A stretch of 64,000 nt of DNA from Anaeramoeba flamelloides (taxonomy: Eukaryota > Metamonada > Anaeramoebidae), in contig JANTQA010000029.1 of assembly GCA_027625915.1 (NCBI GenBank), positions 1,364,001 to 1,428,000 of the forward strand, given 5' to 3'. Below, one piece after another: positions 11,227 through 22,644 of this stretch; positions within the stretch are counted from its first letter, which is position 1; each line of letters opens with the position of its first letter. Below the pieces are notes generated by a model, which worked only from the letters and a program-made list of their open reading frames with translations, was not told the origin of the DNA and ran no database searches. The translations under genes and the position numbers were made by a program.

Positions 11227-11569
11227 GTTTAATAAAATAATTACAAAAAATTGAATTATTATAAATGTTTACAATCCCAGAATTATAAAATATTTTTCTG
11301 AGGAACTAAATAGAATTACAGAGATATTAGATAGAATAATTGAAATTTATTTCAACCCACAATAATATGACCTTTGTTTCTGTAAAAGGGATACAAAATA
11401 ATTCCAAAAATCAATTATTTTGTATAATTGACCTTTAAAGAATAAATAAAAATCAAGTAGAATAATACACATTAAAGATTAGTTGATATCTGTATAAAAT
11501 AAATCGAAACAATCAATAGATTTTCTTAAAAATTGAAAAACTCAAAATTCTTTGGTGACCCTTGAGAAA

Positions 11570-11860
11570 AACAACGATGTTCATTTTGATTTCCTATTGG
11601 TATTTGTATAATAAATAGGAAACTTTTTTCACTTCATTTTCCATACTTTTCTTTTAGAAATCAAGCCCCCCAAACGAAGTATGTTGGTATTTGTGGTCTC
11701 TATTTGAAAAAGAGTATGGAAAAGGAAGTGAAAATTTTTCACATTTATTTTGATCTTCTATTAAAGACCAAATAAAATTCCAATAGAAATCAAAATGATT
11801 TTTGTTTAAAATCATTTTTACTGTTTCAGTAACCTTAGAATAACACATTTTTACCAAGTG
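11570..11860. repeat. Imperfect inverted repeat with a coding-like minus strand
   Basis: About 11572-11657 is repeated in inverted orientation at about 11700-11800 (shared CATTTTGATTTC, TTTTTCACTTC and TTTTCCATACT blocks). On the minus strand 11654-11857 is open for 67 codons (contains NHFDFYWNFIWSLIEDQNK). It may be an inverted duplication of an exon or the end of a mobile element; I cannot decide. Confidence 0.4.
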
Positions 11861-12147
11861 ACTATCGATCTTGCAATAAAAAAAAAATTTGCAAAAGAAT
11901 TACTTGTGAAAAAAAAAAATAGAAAAAAAGAAAAATATGATTTCAATTTTGAAATTTCCAAAATTAAAATTTCTCTTCTAATATCCATTCAAACACCTTA
12001 AATGCATGTAATTGATATATCACAACTGTACCCCTTTGACTGAAAAATAGTTTAAATATGTTTAAATAATAAAAATATACTCATTTTTTTTCATAATATT
12101 ACTTCTTATTATTTTTATTAAATATTTTTACCAAATTAAAATTTTAG

Positions 12148-12357
12148 ATAACTGACTGTATGAAAGAACAAATCATTATCGGATCTTCTGTTTTGATGAT
12201 TTTTTATCATTCAAAAATAATAAAATTTAGAGATCTCAATGATGATGAATATTATACAAGATATTTAAAACCTTTAACACCAAATAATCTTAAAGAAATT
12301 ACTGAAAAGGTAATTAATGCAATTGATCAAAAGCAAGATTGGATTGGAATATATTAA
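12148..12357 (+). CDS. Candidate terminal exon, unrecognised protein
   Basis: The acceptor AAATTTTAG is followed by 69 open codons and TAA at 12355-12357. From ITDCMKEQIIIGSSVLMIFY the text continues through FRDLNDDEYYTRYLKPLTP to KVINAIDQKQDWIGIY. This is the most protein-like unassigned stretch of this part of the window: balanced, no homopolymers, acidic turn then helix. An ATG at 12160 could also be a start. Upstream, a mobile-element-like terminus (about 12020-12060) occupies the place where earlier exons would be expected. No family recognised. Confidence 0.4.
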   Translation: MTDCMKEQIIIGSSVLMIFYHSKIIKFRDLNDDEYYTRYLKPLTPNNLKEITEKVINAIDQKQDWIGIY

Positions 12358-13095
12358 ATAAAATTTATTGAATTAAATATTTTTTTTTATTTTTTTAAGA
12401 AATTAATGTTTCCATTTTTAAAAAATAAATAAAAGTTTAATAATAAAAAGAAAATTTTCTAATTTTTATTTTGTTATTTTTTAATTGAGACATACTCAAA
12501 ATACTCTATCAAAAAAATGTTTTTTGGCTTTTGTAACTAATTTTTTTATTATAAACTAAACTGTGGCCTTGAATAAAACAAAACAATTTCAAAGTCAATT
12601 TCACTTAGAGTTATTCACAAATCTAGAATTCAAAAGAATTGGTAAAAAACTTTGATTTCATCCAAACTTTTGAATCTTAGAAAAGGTAAGTGTCTTTTTT
12701 TTATTTTTTTTATTTATTTATCGAGAGAAAGGAGTAATCAAAGAAAATTTTATCAAAAATTAAAAAAGAGAAGAAGAAAAATAATTAAAACGTTAATGTA
12801 AAATATAAACATTTCTATTTGCATGACCAAATTAAAAAAAAAACCTAGGCATTTGGTGATTCTTGACAAACCTTGATGGTATGTGACGACACATCCCTGG
12901 AATTCAGAGGTGGGTAAAAGCCAGATAGAAAAATTATAACTAAATAAGATTCCACAATCGGGGATTAATAATGAGTATTCCACTGTAGTTAGGGTTTTTT
13001 TTTTTATTTTGAGAGTATGAACTAAAATCTTTGATTCCATCAAATTATGTTAAATTAAAAAAACAGACAGGCACTAAAGTGGGGTAGTAGGTACC
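12358..13095. other. Intergenic, low complexity
   Basis: Mostly A/T. A minus-strand ORF at 12753-13043 includes ACTACAGTGGAATACTC, which resembles a transposon terminus rather than a gene; no partner terminus was found. A 27-codon open stretch at about 12562-12645 before GTAAAA lacks an acceptor. Nothing firm. Confidence 0.5.
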
Positions 13096-13099
13096 CGAA

Positions 13100-14337
<1,238 letters not shown>

Positions 14338-14588
14338 TTATATTATTTTTAACGATTTTAATTATTTTTTATTTTATAATCATTTTTGTTGTACCACTCT
14401 CTGAAATAAAAATAAAAATCAACTTTTGTATATATATAAAAATTCAAATAAATTTTGTCCTTTAAGTTTAAAAAATAAGCAAAAAGGAATTATAGAAAAT
14501 ATTGATCACTTTTTATAGGTATGAGCTTCAATAAAAACAATAGATTGATCTTTAAAAATAAATTAAAAGAATTAAATCTTCATGAAAA

Positions 14589-15103
14589 TAAACTCTATTT
14601 CAAAATCATTGGCCCATTAAAAATCAAAATTTAAATAAAAATATTTTTAATAATTGAAATTATCTATAATAATCTAAAAATTTCTATTTTAATATTAAGT
14701 TATATACACTATGAGATTTTTATTTTTCCTCGAAAAATAAAATAAAATAAAAAAAAAACTATTAAAAAAAATTGGAGACATTTATTTTGAAATAAGCATT
14801 ACATAAAAAATCGAAAATTTAATAATTTAATAAAACCCATTTATCAATTCTCCTTCAATTTGAATAACTAAATCTAATCTCTTTTTAATATTTGAAACGA
14901 ATTTTTTCATTAATTCATCTGTTACTTCTTTTCAAATTTTCATTTTCATTTTCCATTTTAACAAAACACAGTTGAAAAAATAAAAAAGAGAAAAAATGAT
15001 TTATTTGCAAACTTTTCGTTGTGAGGGGAAAAACTTCAAAACAATACAAATACAATTCAAAATTCAAATGTAAAATTGGCCATTTATTCTGAAATTTAGT
15101 TTA
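14589..15103. mobile_element. Foldback-type DNA element C, copy 1 (uninterrupted)
   Basis: The termini read inward TAAACTCTATTTCAAAATCA and TAAACTAAATTTCAGAATAA, 515 bp, no ORF. The same sequence recurs at 52121-53960 but there is split by a LINE-bearing block, so this copy shows the unsplit form. Confidence 0.7.
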
Positions 15104-15798
15104 ATTTTAAATTATGATAGCTAAAAATTATTTTCAGTAATTAATCATCGTGAAATCTATGAATTTACGCTTAAATCTCCTCAAAGGAAATTTAAGTAAA
15201 AAGACACCTAGAGTGTAATTTACACTTCTTTCTCAATAAAAAATAATAAAAAATAATCAACTTTTTTTTTTATTTATATATATTGATCTTTCAATTATGC
15301 ATTATATAATTATTATTATTTCTTCTTGGGGTTATTATTAATTTATTTTTTTTCTGCACAAACGATTTTGTTCGAAATATTTAAGAAATTGAAAAATTGA
15401 TGGATGTTAAAAGATTTTTTTAGAGTGACAATTTTAAATATGATAAAAATAATCCTATTTACAAAAGAAAAAAAAAAAATAATCTAAAAATTAATTAATT
15501 AATTAATAGTTGATCAATATCATTATCAATAATTAGATAATAAATTTTGAATTGATAAAATTTCAAGTTTGATTGAATTTTTATTATAAATTTTTTTCCT
15601 TCTTGTTTTCTTTGGCTTTCAGACATTAAAGAATGAATTAAAATAAAAAATATCAAAAAAAAAATCAAAGGAATTTTGGAAAGGATTTATATATGTAAAT
15701 GCTTTTACTCTTCCTTTAATTTTTAAATTTTTGGAGAGATTTTTAAAATTAATTATTGATTTATTTTATTGTTGAGTGTATATTTGTGTTCTAAATAT
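15104..15798. other. Intergenic, nothing seen
   Basis: A/T-rich sequence with short ATTAATTAATTA runs; no exon-like segments or recognisable repeats. Confidence 0.6.
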
Positions 15799-15802
15799 TT
15801 AA

Positions 15803-16318
15803 GGACTACGTTCACACCCTTGGAGGGTTTGATTAATTGTGTTATTTCACTTTCGCTTCTCAAAAAAAATTTTCACACGGAAGAAATTGGACTAAAAAAA
15901 AAAAAAAACATTTTTTGTCATCTTTGCCTTTTCACCAAGACTATTTTTCTTTGTTATTCAATGAAAAGGAAAATTGAAAATAACAAAAAAAATAATTGCA
16001 AAAAATGACTTTTGGGGATTTTCAAGTGCATTTCAAATTTTGGAACATTTCAAACTTGTAAAAGTAAATTTAAAAAAGATGTAGAACAGCTCTTGAAAAT
16101 AGTGTGAGTTCCGAAAGTTGAAATGGAAATTCTAAAATATTAAAATCAAAATTTAGCATGATCTAACAAGGTAAAAATTGTGAAAATTGTTGAAATTGTG
16201 AAAATTTTACATTTTTTCAAAAAGAAATTCTCGTTGGACAAATATTACTTGGATTTCATAACTTATCTAAGGGTGATTTTATCGATTATTTCACTGTTTT
16301 CGCCTAAAAACGTAGTCC
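15803..16318. mobile_element. TTAA-flanked DNA element, 516 bp
   Basis: TTAA lies at 15799-15802 and 16319-16322. The termini read inward GGACTACGTTCACACCC and GGACTACGTTTTTAGGCG. It ends about 70 bp downstream of the RPS5 stop codon, so it may be included in or limit that gene's 3' UTR. No transposase ORF. Same terminus as the element at 46605-48285. Confidence 0.75.
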
Positions 16319-16392
16319 TTAAAATAAGATAATTTTTAACAAAAAAAAAAAAAAAGAAATAAAAAAGAAAAATAAAATGTTTTTGTTTTAAT

Positions 16393-17415
16393 TTATCTAT
16401 TACTCCTGGCAACTCTTTCAATCTCGTCTTTCTTTTTGACTGCAAAACTTGTTGAATTTCCTTTAGCTGCATTTATTAATTCATCAGCTAGACATTCTGA
16501 AATTGATTTTGTGTTTCTAAAGGCAGATTTTCTTGCCTGTTTATTGGTTAATAGTTATTTGGTTATTTTGTTTAATAGGTGTTTGGTTGTTGTCGAAGAA
16601 AGATTTTTAAAAAAAAATTGAAATTGAAATTAGAAATTGTTGTTTTCGAATTTTAAAAAAGAAAAGAATAAGATAAAAAGTTAGTAAAAGGATCGAAAAG
16701 AAAAAGAAAAAAAATCTTTTTTGGATGAAAAAAAAAAAAAAAAAAAAAAGCAAATTGAGCAAAAAAGGAAAAAGAAAAAGAAAAAAACAATAAAAACTTA
16801 CACCAAAACAGAGATAATAGATTCCAATATTTACTCTTCTTAAAGGAGAGACATCGACAGCTTGTCTTCTTGCACCACCACCTTTTCCGACACGAGTGGT
16901 GTCTTCACGTGGGCCTGAATTTGTAATAGCGTCTAATAAGACTTGGATTGGGTTTTCTTCTGTGATTAAATTGATAATTTCAAAGGTGTGTTTAAGGATT
17001 CTGATGGCCATCATTTTTTTACCAGCATTTCTTCCGTGCATCATTAATGAGCAAACAAACCTTTCAACAATTGGACACTTGATCTTTCTGAATGGCTTTA
17101 CTTGCCATCTTCCAGATGAGTGAGTTAAAAATCTTCTTGAATTTGGTTTCCATGACATTTGATCTTCAAGAGACATATCAGATACCTTAGATCACATAAC
17201 AAAAAAAAAAAAAATAAATCAATTTGTTTTTTTTTAGCCTTTTTGTTTTTGTTTTTCAGAAAAGAAAAAACAAAAAAAAAGTAAAATCAAAGAGATCAAA
17301 ATACCTTAAGTCCTTCATAGCCCCATTTTCCAAAAAGTTTAATTTCTGTTGCTGATTCCAATTCAATTTCTGGTTCTTTTTGTGTTTCAGATTCTTGTTC
17401 TTCGTATTGAGACAT
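16393..17415 (-). CDS. RPS5: 40S ribosomal protein uS7 (RPS5)
   Basis: Three exons: 17415-17305 (37 codons), 17185-16802 (128) and 16536-16393 (47 plus TAA), giving 212 aa; human RPS5 has 204. Introns are 119 bp (17304-17186, GTATTT...CTAAG) and 265 bp (16801-16537, GTAAGT...AACAG), both phase 0. Signature segments: IKLFGKW near residue 26, [46 protein letters not shown], and the C-terminus [17 protein letters not shown] then ERVARSNR. uS7 nucleates the small-subunit head by binding 18S rRNA and lines the mRNA exit/E site. The N-terminal extension is acidic, as in other eukaryotes. All key segments are present, so the gene looks functional. Intron 2 carries a long A/T tract. Confidence 0.97.
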
Positions 17416-17826
17416 TAAGTAAATATATGTTTGATAAAAGAGAAAAAATGAATCGGATTAAATTAGAATTTTATTCTATTTTCCTCTGATTGGAAATAAT
17501 ATCGTTACTTTTTTAAGAAAAGATTGTTGCGGTGGGTTTCTTGTCTTTGATAAGTTGATCAGTAAAATCAGGACTTTTTTTTTAAGCCAAACAAAGTTAT
17601 TCTCTCATTTTAGATTTTTAGTGTTTCTTCATTAGGTAGTAATTCCTCTTATATTTGTAATATTCCAAGACTAAACCAATATTTAAAGAGGTGTACTGTT
17701 ATAGTTGTTGTTGTTGATTATGAGTTGAGGAGATCATTTTTATTGTCTCTATTTTGAAAATTTAGGTTTCTATTGATTCCTTTCTTTATCAAAAATTACT
17801 TTTATTTTGAAAAAAGTTTATAAATT
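17416..17826. other. RPS5 5' flank
   Basis: AT-rich; no exon-like segment. It presumably holds the RPS5 promoter, but no motif can be named. Confidence 0.4.
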
Positions 17827-18678
17827 TTTTTTTTTATTATTTAGCGGAGGAGTTTTTAATTCCTCTTATTTGCCCGAATTCCTAAATTATGATTTAGGAA
17901 TTTTGTTAAAGACTCAAAAATAAATTTATTACCCACTAAGGCTAATAAATACGATGAATCTCTTTTTCTAATAATATCAAAAATAGTAATAATATTATTT
18001 TTTAATATATTAGAGATGTTAAATTTTTTTATTTCAGATATCCAGATTTTACGATTATTTTCATAGGCTGGGCAGTTCCAGAGAAAATGATCCAAATCTT
18101 CAATGATATCTATTTTTTTTGATTTTTGGCATAATTTACAGTATTTTGATTTGTCCTTGTTCATTACATAAGAATATCTATTTAAATAATTTGTAAAATT
18201 TCTGAGTTTTAAGATTGAAGTTGAACCCTTCCATTTTAAATATCTTTGTTGTTTGTTAATATTATTTTGAATAGAAATTATTTTTAAATATTTTTGAACT
18301 TTCCAACTTGGACTATTTTCCAGTTGTTTAATTCAATATTTCTCAAGTTCAAATTCTAATTCTTTTAGGGTGTCTGATTACCAGTTAATATTTTCAAATT
18401 TCTGTTCTCTGAATTTGAGATTTTTAACTATTTCATGAAAATCCAAAAAGGTTAATTTTTGAATTAGTTTAAATCTTCTTTTATATATAGTTATTCTTTC
18501 TGAATCTATTTTTGCTTCAGTTTTATATATAAGTCTAGGAGAGTGTGGATTTATTAATTATAATTTTGTTACTTTTTTTATTAATCCACACATCTGTATC
18601 ATTGAAATCTTGTTTTGTCAAATCAAATATTTCTAATCCATATAACAATTGACTATGTAATACAGCTTTAAAAAAATA
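17827..18678 (-). mobile_element. 5'-truncated LINE (non-LTR retrotransposon) copy with 15-bp target duplication
   Basis: AAAAGTTTATAAATT occurs at 17812-17826 and again at 18679-18693 as a target-site duplication. On the minus strand the copy begins within the end of the reverse transcriptase (FKAVLHSQLLYGLEIF), continues through KWKGSTSILKLRNFTNYLNR, and ends with a zinc-knuckle (CKLCQ...HFLWNCPAYENN; Cys-x2-Cys...His...Cys) and an intact 102-codon terminal stretch (18164-17856). A short 3' UTR and poly(A) abut the left duplication. At least two in-frame stops interrupt the RT part, so it is dead. Same family as 52346-53662. Confidence 0.85.
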
Positions 18679-19056
18679 AAAAGTTTATAAATTGACAAAT
18701 AAATTTTGAAATTGAAATTTTATTGAGATATAACACTTACGATTATTTCTACTGAGATGAAATTGACATAATATATAGCAAATAATTATTTCTGATATTT
18801 AAGCATAAAAATTATGGTAATTTTTTATAAAATTGGTGTCTTTGGTTTTATTTTAAACAATAAAACCCCTTTAATTTATAATTTGAAGTATTGATAAATC
18901 GGGAATTTTTATTTTTATAACTCTAAAAATATTTGAGATAATAAAATCAAATATAAAAATTTATCAAAATAGGTTCATTATTAAAGAATTACTAAAAAAA
19001 TCGAGGTTGGTTCATTAAAATCTGTTTTTTTTTTGAAATTTATCTTCTTTTTGATA

Positions 19057-19252
19057 CATTCAGTTCCGCTTTTAAGGCACAAACTTTCTACAAAATTTAA
19101 GGCACAAAAAAAATCTCAAATTAAGGCACAGAATTCAGATTCTAGTAAAATAAATTGCGAAAAAAAAAATTACAAATTTTGTGCCTTAATTTGAGATTTT
19201 TTTGTGCCTTAAACTTCGTAGAAAGTTTGTGCCTTAAAAGTGAAACTGACTG
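19057..19252. mobile_element. Tc1/mariner-like MITE, copy 3
   Basis: TA-flanked, starts CATTCAGTTCCGCTTTTAAG and ends with the inverted complement of the family terminus; 196 bp. Short ORFs within it are palindrome artefacts. Confidence 0.85.
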
Positions 19253-19402
19253 TAATGGCATTTTAAAATCGACTATTAACTTTCTCAAATTTTCATTCAA
19301 TAAAGGAAAGAGATTGTTTTTTTTAAAGATAAATAAATTATTTTAAGGTTTACAATCTATGAACAAGAAAAAAAAGATTATCTTTTGAGAGTTGTAACTA
19401 CA

Positions 19403-19556
19403 TGGTTATTTTGGTGATTCCTGAATGTGCCTTGAGCTCAATATGATTTTAAAGTTGGTTTAAAAATTTGAAAAATCAATTTCCTGTTTACAAAAACTTT
19501 ATTTCTCTTATTAAGAATCAATAATCCAATACCATCCTTCCCATGATAGAGATAAT
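19403..19556 (-). pseudogene. Coding-like remnant, possibly Nudix-like
   Basis: On the minus strand LYHGKDGIGLLILNKRNKVF then VNRKLIFQIFKPTLKSY are open, followed by a stop and further protein-like text (AQGTFRNHQNNHVV). The GIGLLILNKRNKVFVNRK part resembles the first strands of Nudix hydrolases of the RppH/Ap4A type, but the diagnostic Nudix box is not seen. Treat as a decayed fragment of uncertain origin. Confidence 0.18.
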
Positions 19557-19689
19557 TTTCTACTACTTTCTTTTTCAATTACCAATAACAATAAAATTGT
19601 TATTCTACTATTGCAAAAATAATACTTTCAGATATATTTAATCCGTGTTACAAAATAAAACGCCTGTTTTTTTTTTTATTATTATAGAA

Positions 19690-20030
19690 TAATAATACAA
19701 TAAAAGATCAAAGAAACTGATAATAAACGATAAGTAAATATGATATTGAATACTTATGTTCTGTTATTTTGAAAAAAATTCTCTAAATAAAGAATCAAAT
19801 TTGGAAAATTCACTTAAAAAATAGAGTAAATTTTTGAGAAAATTTTTATCATCAAAAAATTAAAAAAATCAAAAAATGTGAAACAATTACATAAAAATTT
19901 TCAACAAATTGCATTATTAATTTAAAATTTACTTAAAAAAACCAGACCTTTACCTTTAAAATTGATTTTAACTTAGGTATAATACTTAATAGTGATTTTA
20001 GCACCCCATTGGGAAAAGAGAATAATAAAA
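19690..20030 (+). repeat. Dispersed repeat G, copy 1
   Basis: Similar in direct orientation to about 55225-55530 (shared CAAATTGCATT, ATAAGTAAATATG and TTTAACTTAG-like blocks). Non-coding, with diffuse borders. Confidence 0.55.
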
Positions 20031-20976
20031 CACAGATTATATTTCGAAACATGGATTATAGTCCTAGGAATGCATAATTTTGATCACTATATTTTTTTTT
20101 GAAATAAACTAGATTTTTTACTGGGTTATTTTTAAAAAATTAGTAGTTTTAATTTTAAAGTGTATTTTTCTTCACTTCCTTTACAGACAACAATAAAAGT
20201 TCTTACTTCTTTCAAAGAAGATAATTTTTTTTTAATTATTCAGAAATATGCTGAATTTTGAATTTTTTCTAAATAAGAAAAAATACATCAAACTTTGAAA
20301 AACAATAATTCATATCTGAAAATAGTATTAAAATTAAGTTTGATATCATTGTTATTATGGTTTTTACTTCATTTTTTAATTTCAAGATTTTGTAAATAAT
20401 TTTTTAAATATGCTAAAAACGTTGCTTTAAGATTTTTTTTCTTTTATTATTCCCTTAATCGATCTCAATTTCATTGATAAACTTTTCTCAAGTTCCCACT
20501 GATTTTTCCTTTATTAAATAATTACCTAACCCTCAATTTATTGTCTTTAACTGAGATTCGAATTGAAATATAAATCATTAAAAAGAAAAAATAAAAAAAA
20601 TTTCATACAAAATCAAAACTTTCCAATATAAAATAAAAAATATGTTCTCCCATTTCATAATTCGAAACACAAATTTTAAAAAAACACTTTTCTTCAAGAT
20701 CTAAAAAAGGATTTCATTTTATTTTGCATAATAATATAAGTCACTAAAGTAGTATTTCTCATTATCTCACAGTCAAAAAATTCTCTTTTCATTCATAAAC
20801 ACTTTGATTTTGTAATGGTGTTAAATTGTAAAACCCCTTAATTATTCAAAACGAAAATAAAAAAACAGTTATTTTTTTCTTTTTTTCTTCAAATTAGAAT
20901 CAAAATTGCTCTCTGTTAAAAAAAATAACTCGAATTGAACACACCAAAAATATCCAAAAACCTACAACAATTTGCA
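20031..20976. other. EDEM-like gene 5' flank
   Basis: AT-rich intergenic DNA without exon-like segments; it must contain the promoter. The reading frame upstream of the chosen ATG is closed by a TAA at 20926-20928. Confidence 0.4.
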
Positions 20977-22644
20977 ATGGCTAAATTTATGAGAGGGAAT
21001 TTAATTCTTAAACTCAGCATAATTCTCTTAATAATCCTGTTTCAAGCAGAAAGTATTTCTATTGATACCTTCCGAGCAAAAGAGATTGTGCGTCAAGAAT
21101 TTAAACGAATATTTGAGCAATACATGGACAATGCGTTCCCACACGACTTGCTTTTACCACTAAATTGCAAATGGAAGGATCTGTATGGAGCCAATGCGAT
21201 GACTTTGGTTGACAATTTAGACAGCCTAATAATCTTTGGCGAAAAAGCAACGTTCCAAAACGCTCTTGGAAGATTGAAAGAACTGTCTCTACCAAATTTC
21301 AAAATGGATGTACATGTCAATTGCTTTGAGTCAAATATCCGCTTCATGGGTGGGCTTTTGTCTGCGCATTTGCAAGCAAAAAACTTAACGATTGAGAATT
21401 ATTCAGATTATTTCTTAAAAAAGGCCGAGGAGCTTGGCACGCGGCTCTTACCCGCCTTCCAGACACCAACGCTGATCCCCTTTGGCTCGATCAATTTACT
21501 GAGCGGAGTCGATGCTGATGAATCCAAAAGAACAAGCCTGGCGTCGGCAGGTACACACACACTGGAATGGGGCATGCTCTCCAAGTTAACAAGCAACCCT
21601 ATTTATTACCACAAGGCAAGACAAGCCATCGACTCCCTATGGAAACGGAAAACCAAAGACGGCCTATTAGCGAAGGAGATTAACATCTTCACAGGCATCT
21701 GGTCAAACGATCAGGCAGGCATTGGGATCAATTCTGACTCCTTTTATGAATATTTATTAAAATCGGGTGTGATGTATAACGATCATGGATTGTTACAAAT
21801 GTTTCAAGAGAGCATAAAGGTTATTGATCAATATTTGCGTGTGAATAGGGTTTGGTTTCGAAATGTAAACGTTTACAAAACAAATCTCCAACATTTTTTT
21901 TTTTCATCTTTGATGGCGTTCTGGCCAGGCGTTGAATTGCTATCTGGCAGAGACAAAATTGCCCAAGACATGGTGATACATTATTACCAAATTTGGAGGC
22001 TATACGGCGGGCTGCCGGAAATCTATCAATTGTATCCGAACTCTCTCATCGAAAGATACGCTATCTATTATCTCCGGCCAGAATTAATCGAATCCATTTA
22101 CTATTTATATCTCAAAAACCACGACCCCTGGTATGTCTTAATTGCTAAGGATATTCTGTATGGGCTGTTGAAACTTAACAAAGCTAAATGCGGGTTCGCT
22201 TCAAGACACTTGTATAACCATAAATCAATTAATGACATGGATTCTTTTTTTTTATCAGAAACATTAAAATATCTGTACCTCATTTTTGATCAGGATAATT
22301 TTATTAATAAGGGTAACTACATTTTCACAACAGAAGCCCATTATTTACCCGTTCTCCCAAAATTTGATACAGAGAAATATTTTGATTTAAAGAAGAATAA
22401 CATTTCTCTGCTATACAAAAAACCTGAAAATAATTCCTGCATCAACAAAGGATCATCATTTGACCCTTTAGAAAACGAAAAAAAGAAATTAAAATGGAAA
22501 CGTTGTAAAAGAAATAAACCCTTTAGAGAAAAATTATCAATAATGGGCCTTGATTTCGTTGAAAACAAACATTCGGAATATTCCGGTATAAATGCTTTAA
22601 GGGGATATTCCAACAACTATGGAATAAAAATCAATTTTTCTTGA
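20977..22644 (+). CDS. GH47 alpha-mannosidase-like ER degradation factor (EDEM family)
   Basis: The first ATG (20977) gives 555 aa. Residues 1-26 form a signal peptide (hydrophobic SIILLIILF core). The GH47 (alpha/alpha)7 barrel spans ~35-460 with family motifs: NAMTLVDNLDSLIIFG (74-88), FESNIRFMGGLLSAH (117-131), a HTLEWG acid motif (194-199), NSDSFYEYLLKSG (252-264), LRPELIESIYYLY (366-378), DSFFLSETLKYLYLIFD (422-438) and the Ca2+-site FTTEAH (450-455). EDEM proteins act in the ER lumen, trimming mannose from misfolded glycoproteins or recognising them for ERAD. Conservation of acidic residues suggests enzymatic competence. No KDEL-type tail and no protease-associated domain, so it resembles EDEM1/2 rather than EDEM3. 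The tail after ~460 is basic and divergent. Single exon, intact. Confidence 0.93.
   Translation: MAKFMRGNLILKLSIILLIILFQAESISIDTFRAKEIVRQEFKRIFEQYMDNAFPHDLLLPLNCKWKDLYGANAMTLVDNLDSLIIFGEKATFQNALGRLKELSLPNFKMDVHVNCFESNIRFMGGLLSAHLQAKNLTIENYSDYFLKKAEELGTRLLPAFQTPTLIPFGSINLLSGVDADESKRTSLASAGTHTLEWGMLSKLTSNPIYYHKARQAIDSLWKRKTKDGLLAKEINIFTGIWSNDQAGIGINSDSFYEYLLKSGVMYNDHGLLQMFQESIKVIDQYLRVNRVWFRNVNVYKTNLQHFFFSSLMAFWPGVELLSGRDKIAQDMVIHYYQIWRLYGGLPEIYQLYPNSLIERYAIYYLRPELIESIYYLYLKNHDPWYVLIAKDILYGLLKLNKAKCGFASRHLYNHKSINDMDSFFLSETLKYLYLIFDQDNFINKGNYIFTTEAHYLPVLPKFDTEKYFDLKKNNISLLYKKPENNSCINKGSSFDPLENEKKKLKWKRCKRNKPFREKLSIMGLDFVENKHSEYSGINALRGYSNNYGIKINFS

Noticed and set aside
16607-16801. Phe-rich C-terminal extension of RPS5 exon 2
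   Set aside because: Readthrough into intron 2; splicing at 16801/16537 restores the conserved uS7 C-terminus.
20935-20976. 14-residue TTG-initiated extension of the EDEM-like protein
   Set aside because: The ATG at 20977 directly precedes a proper signal peptide.
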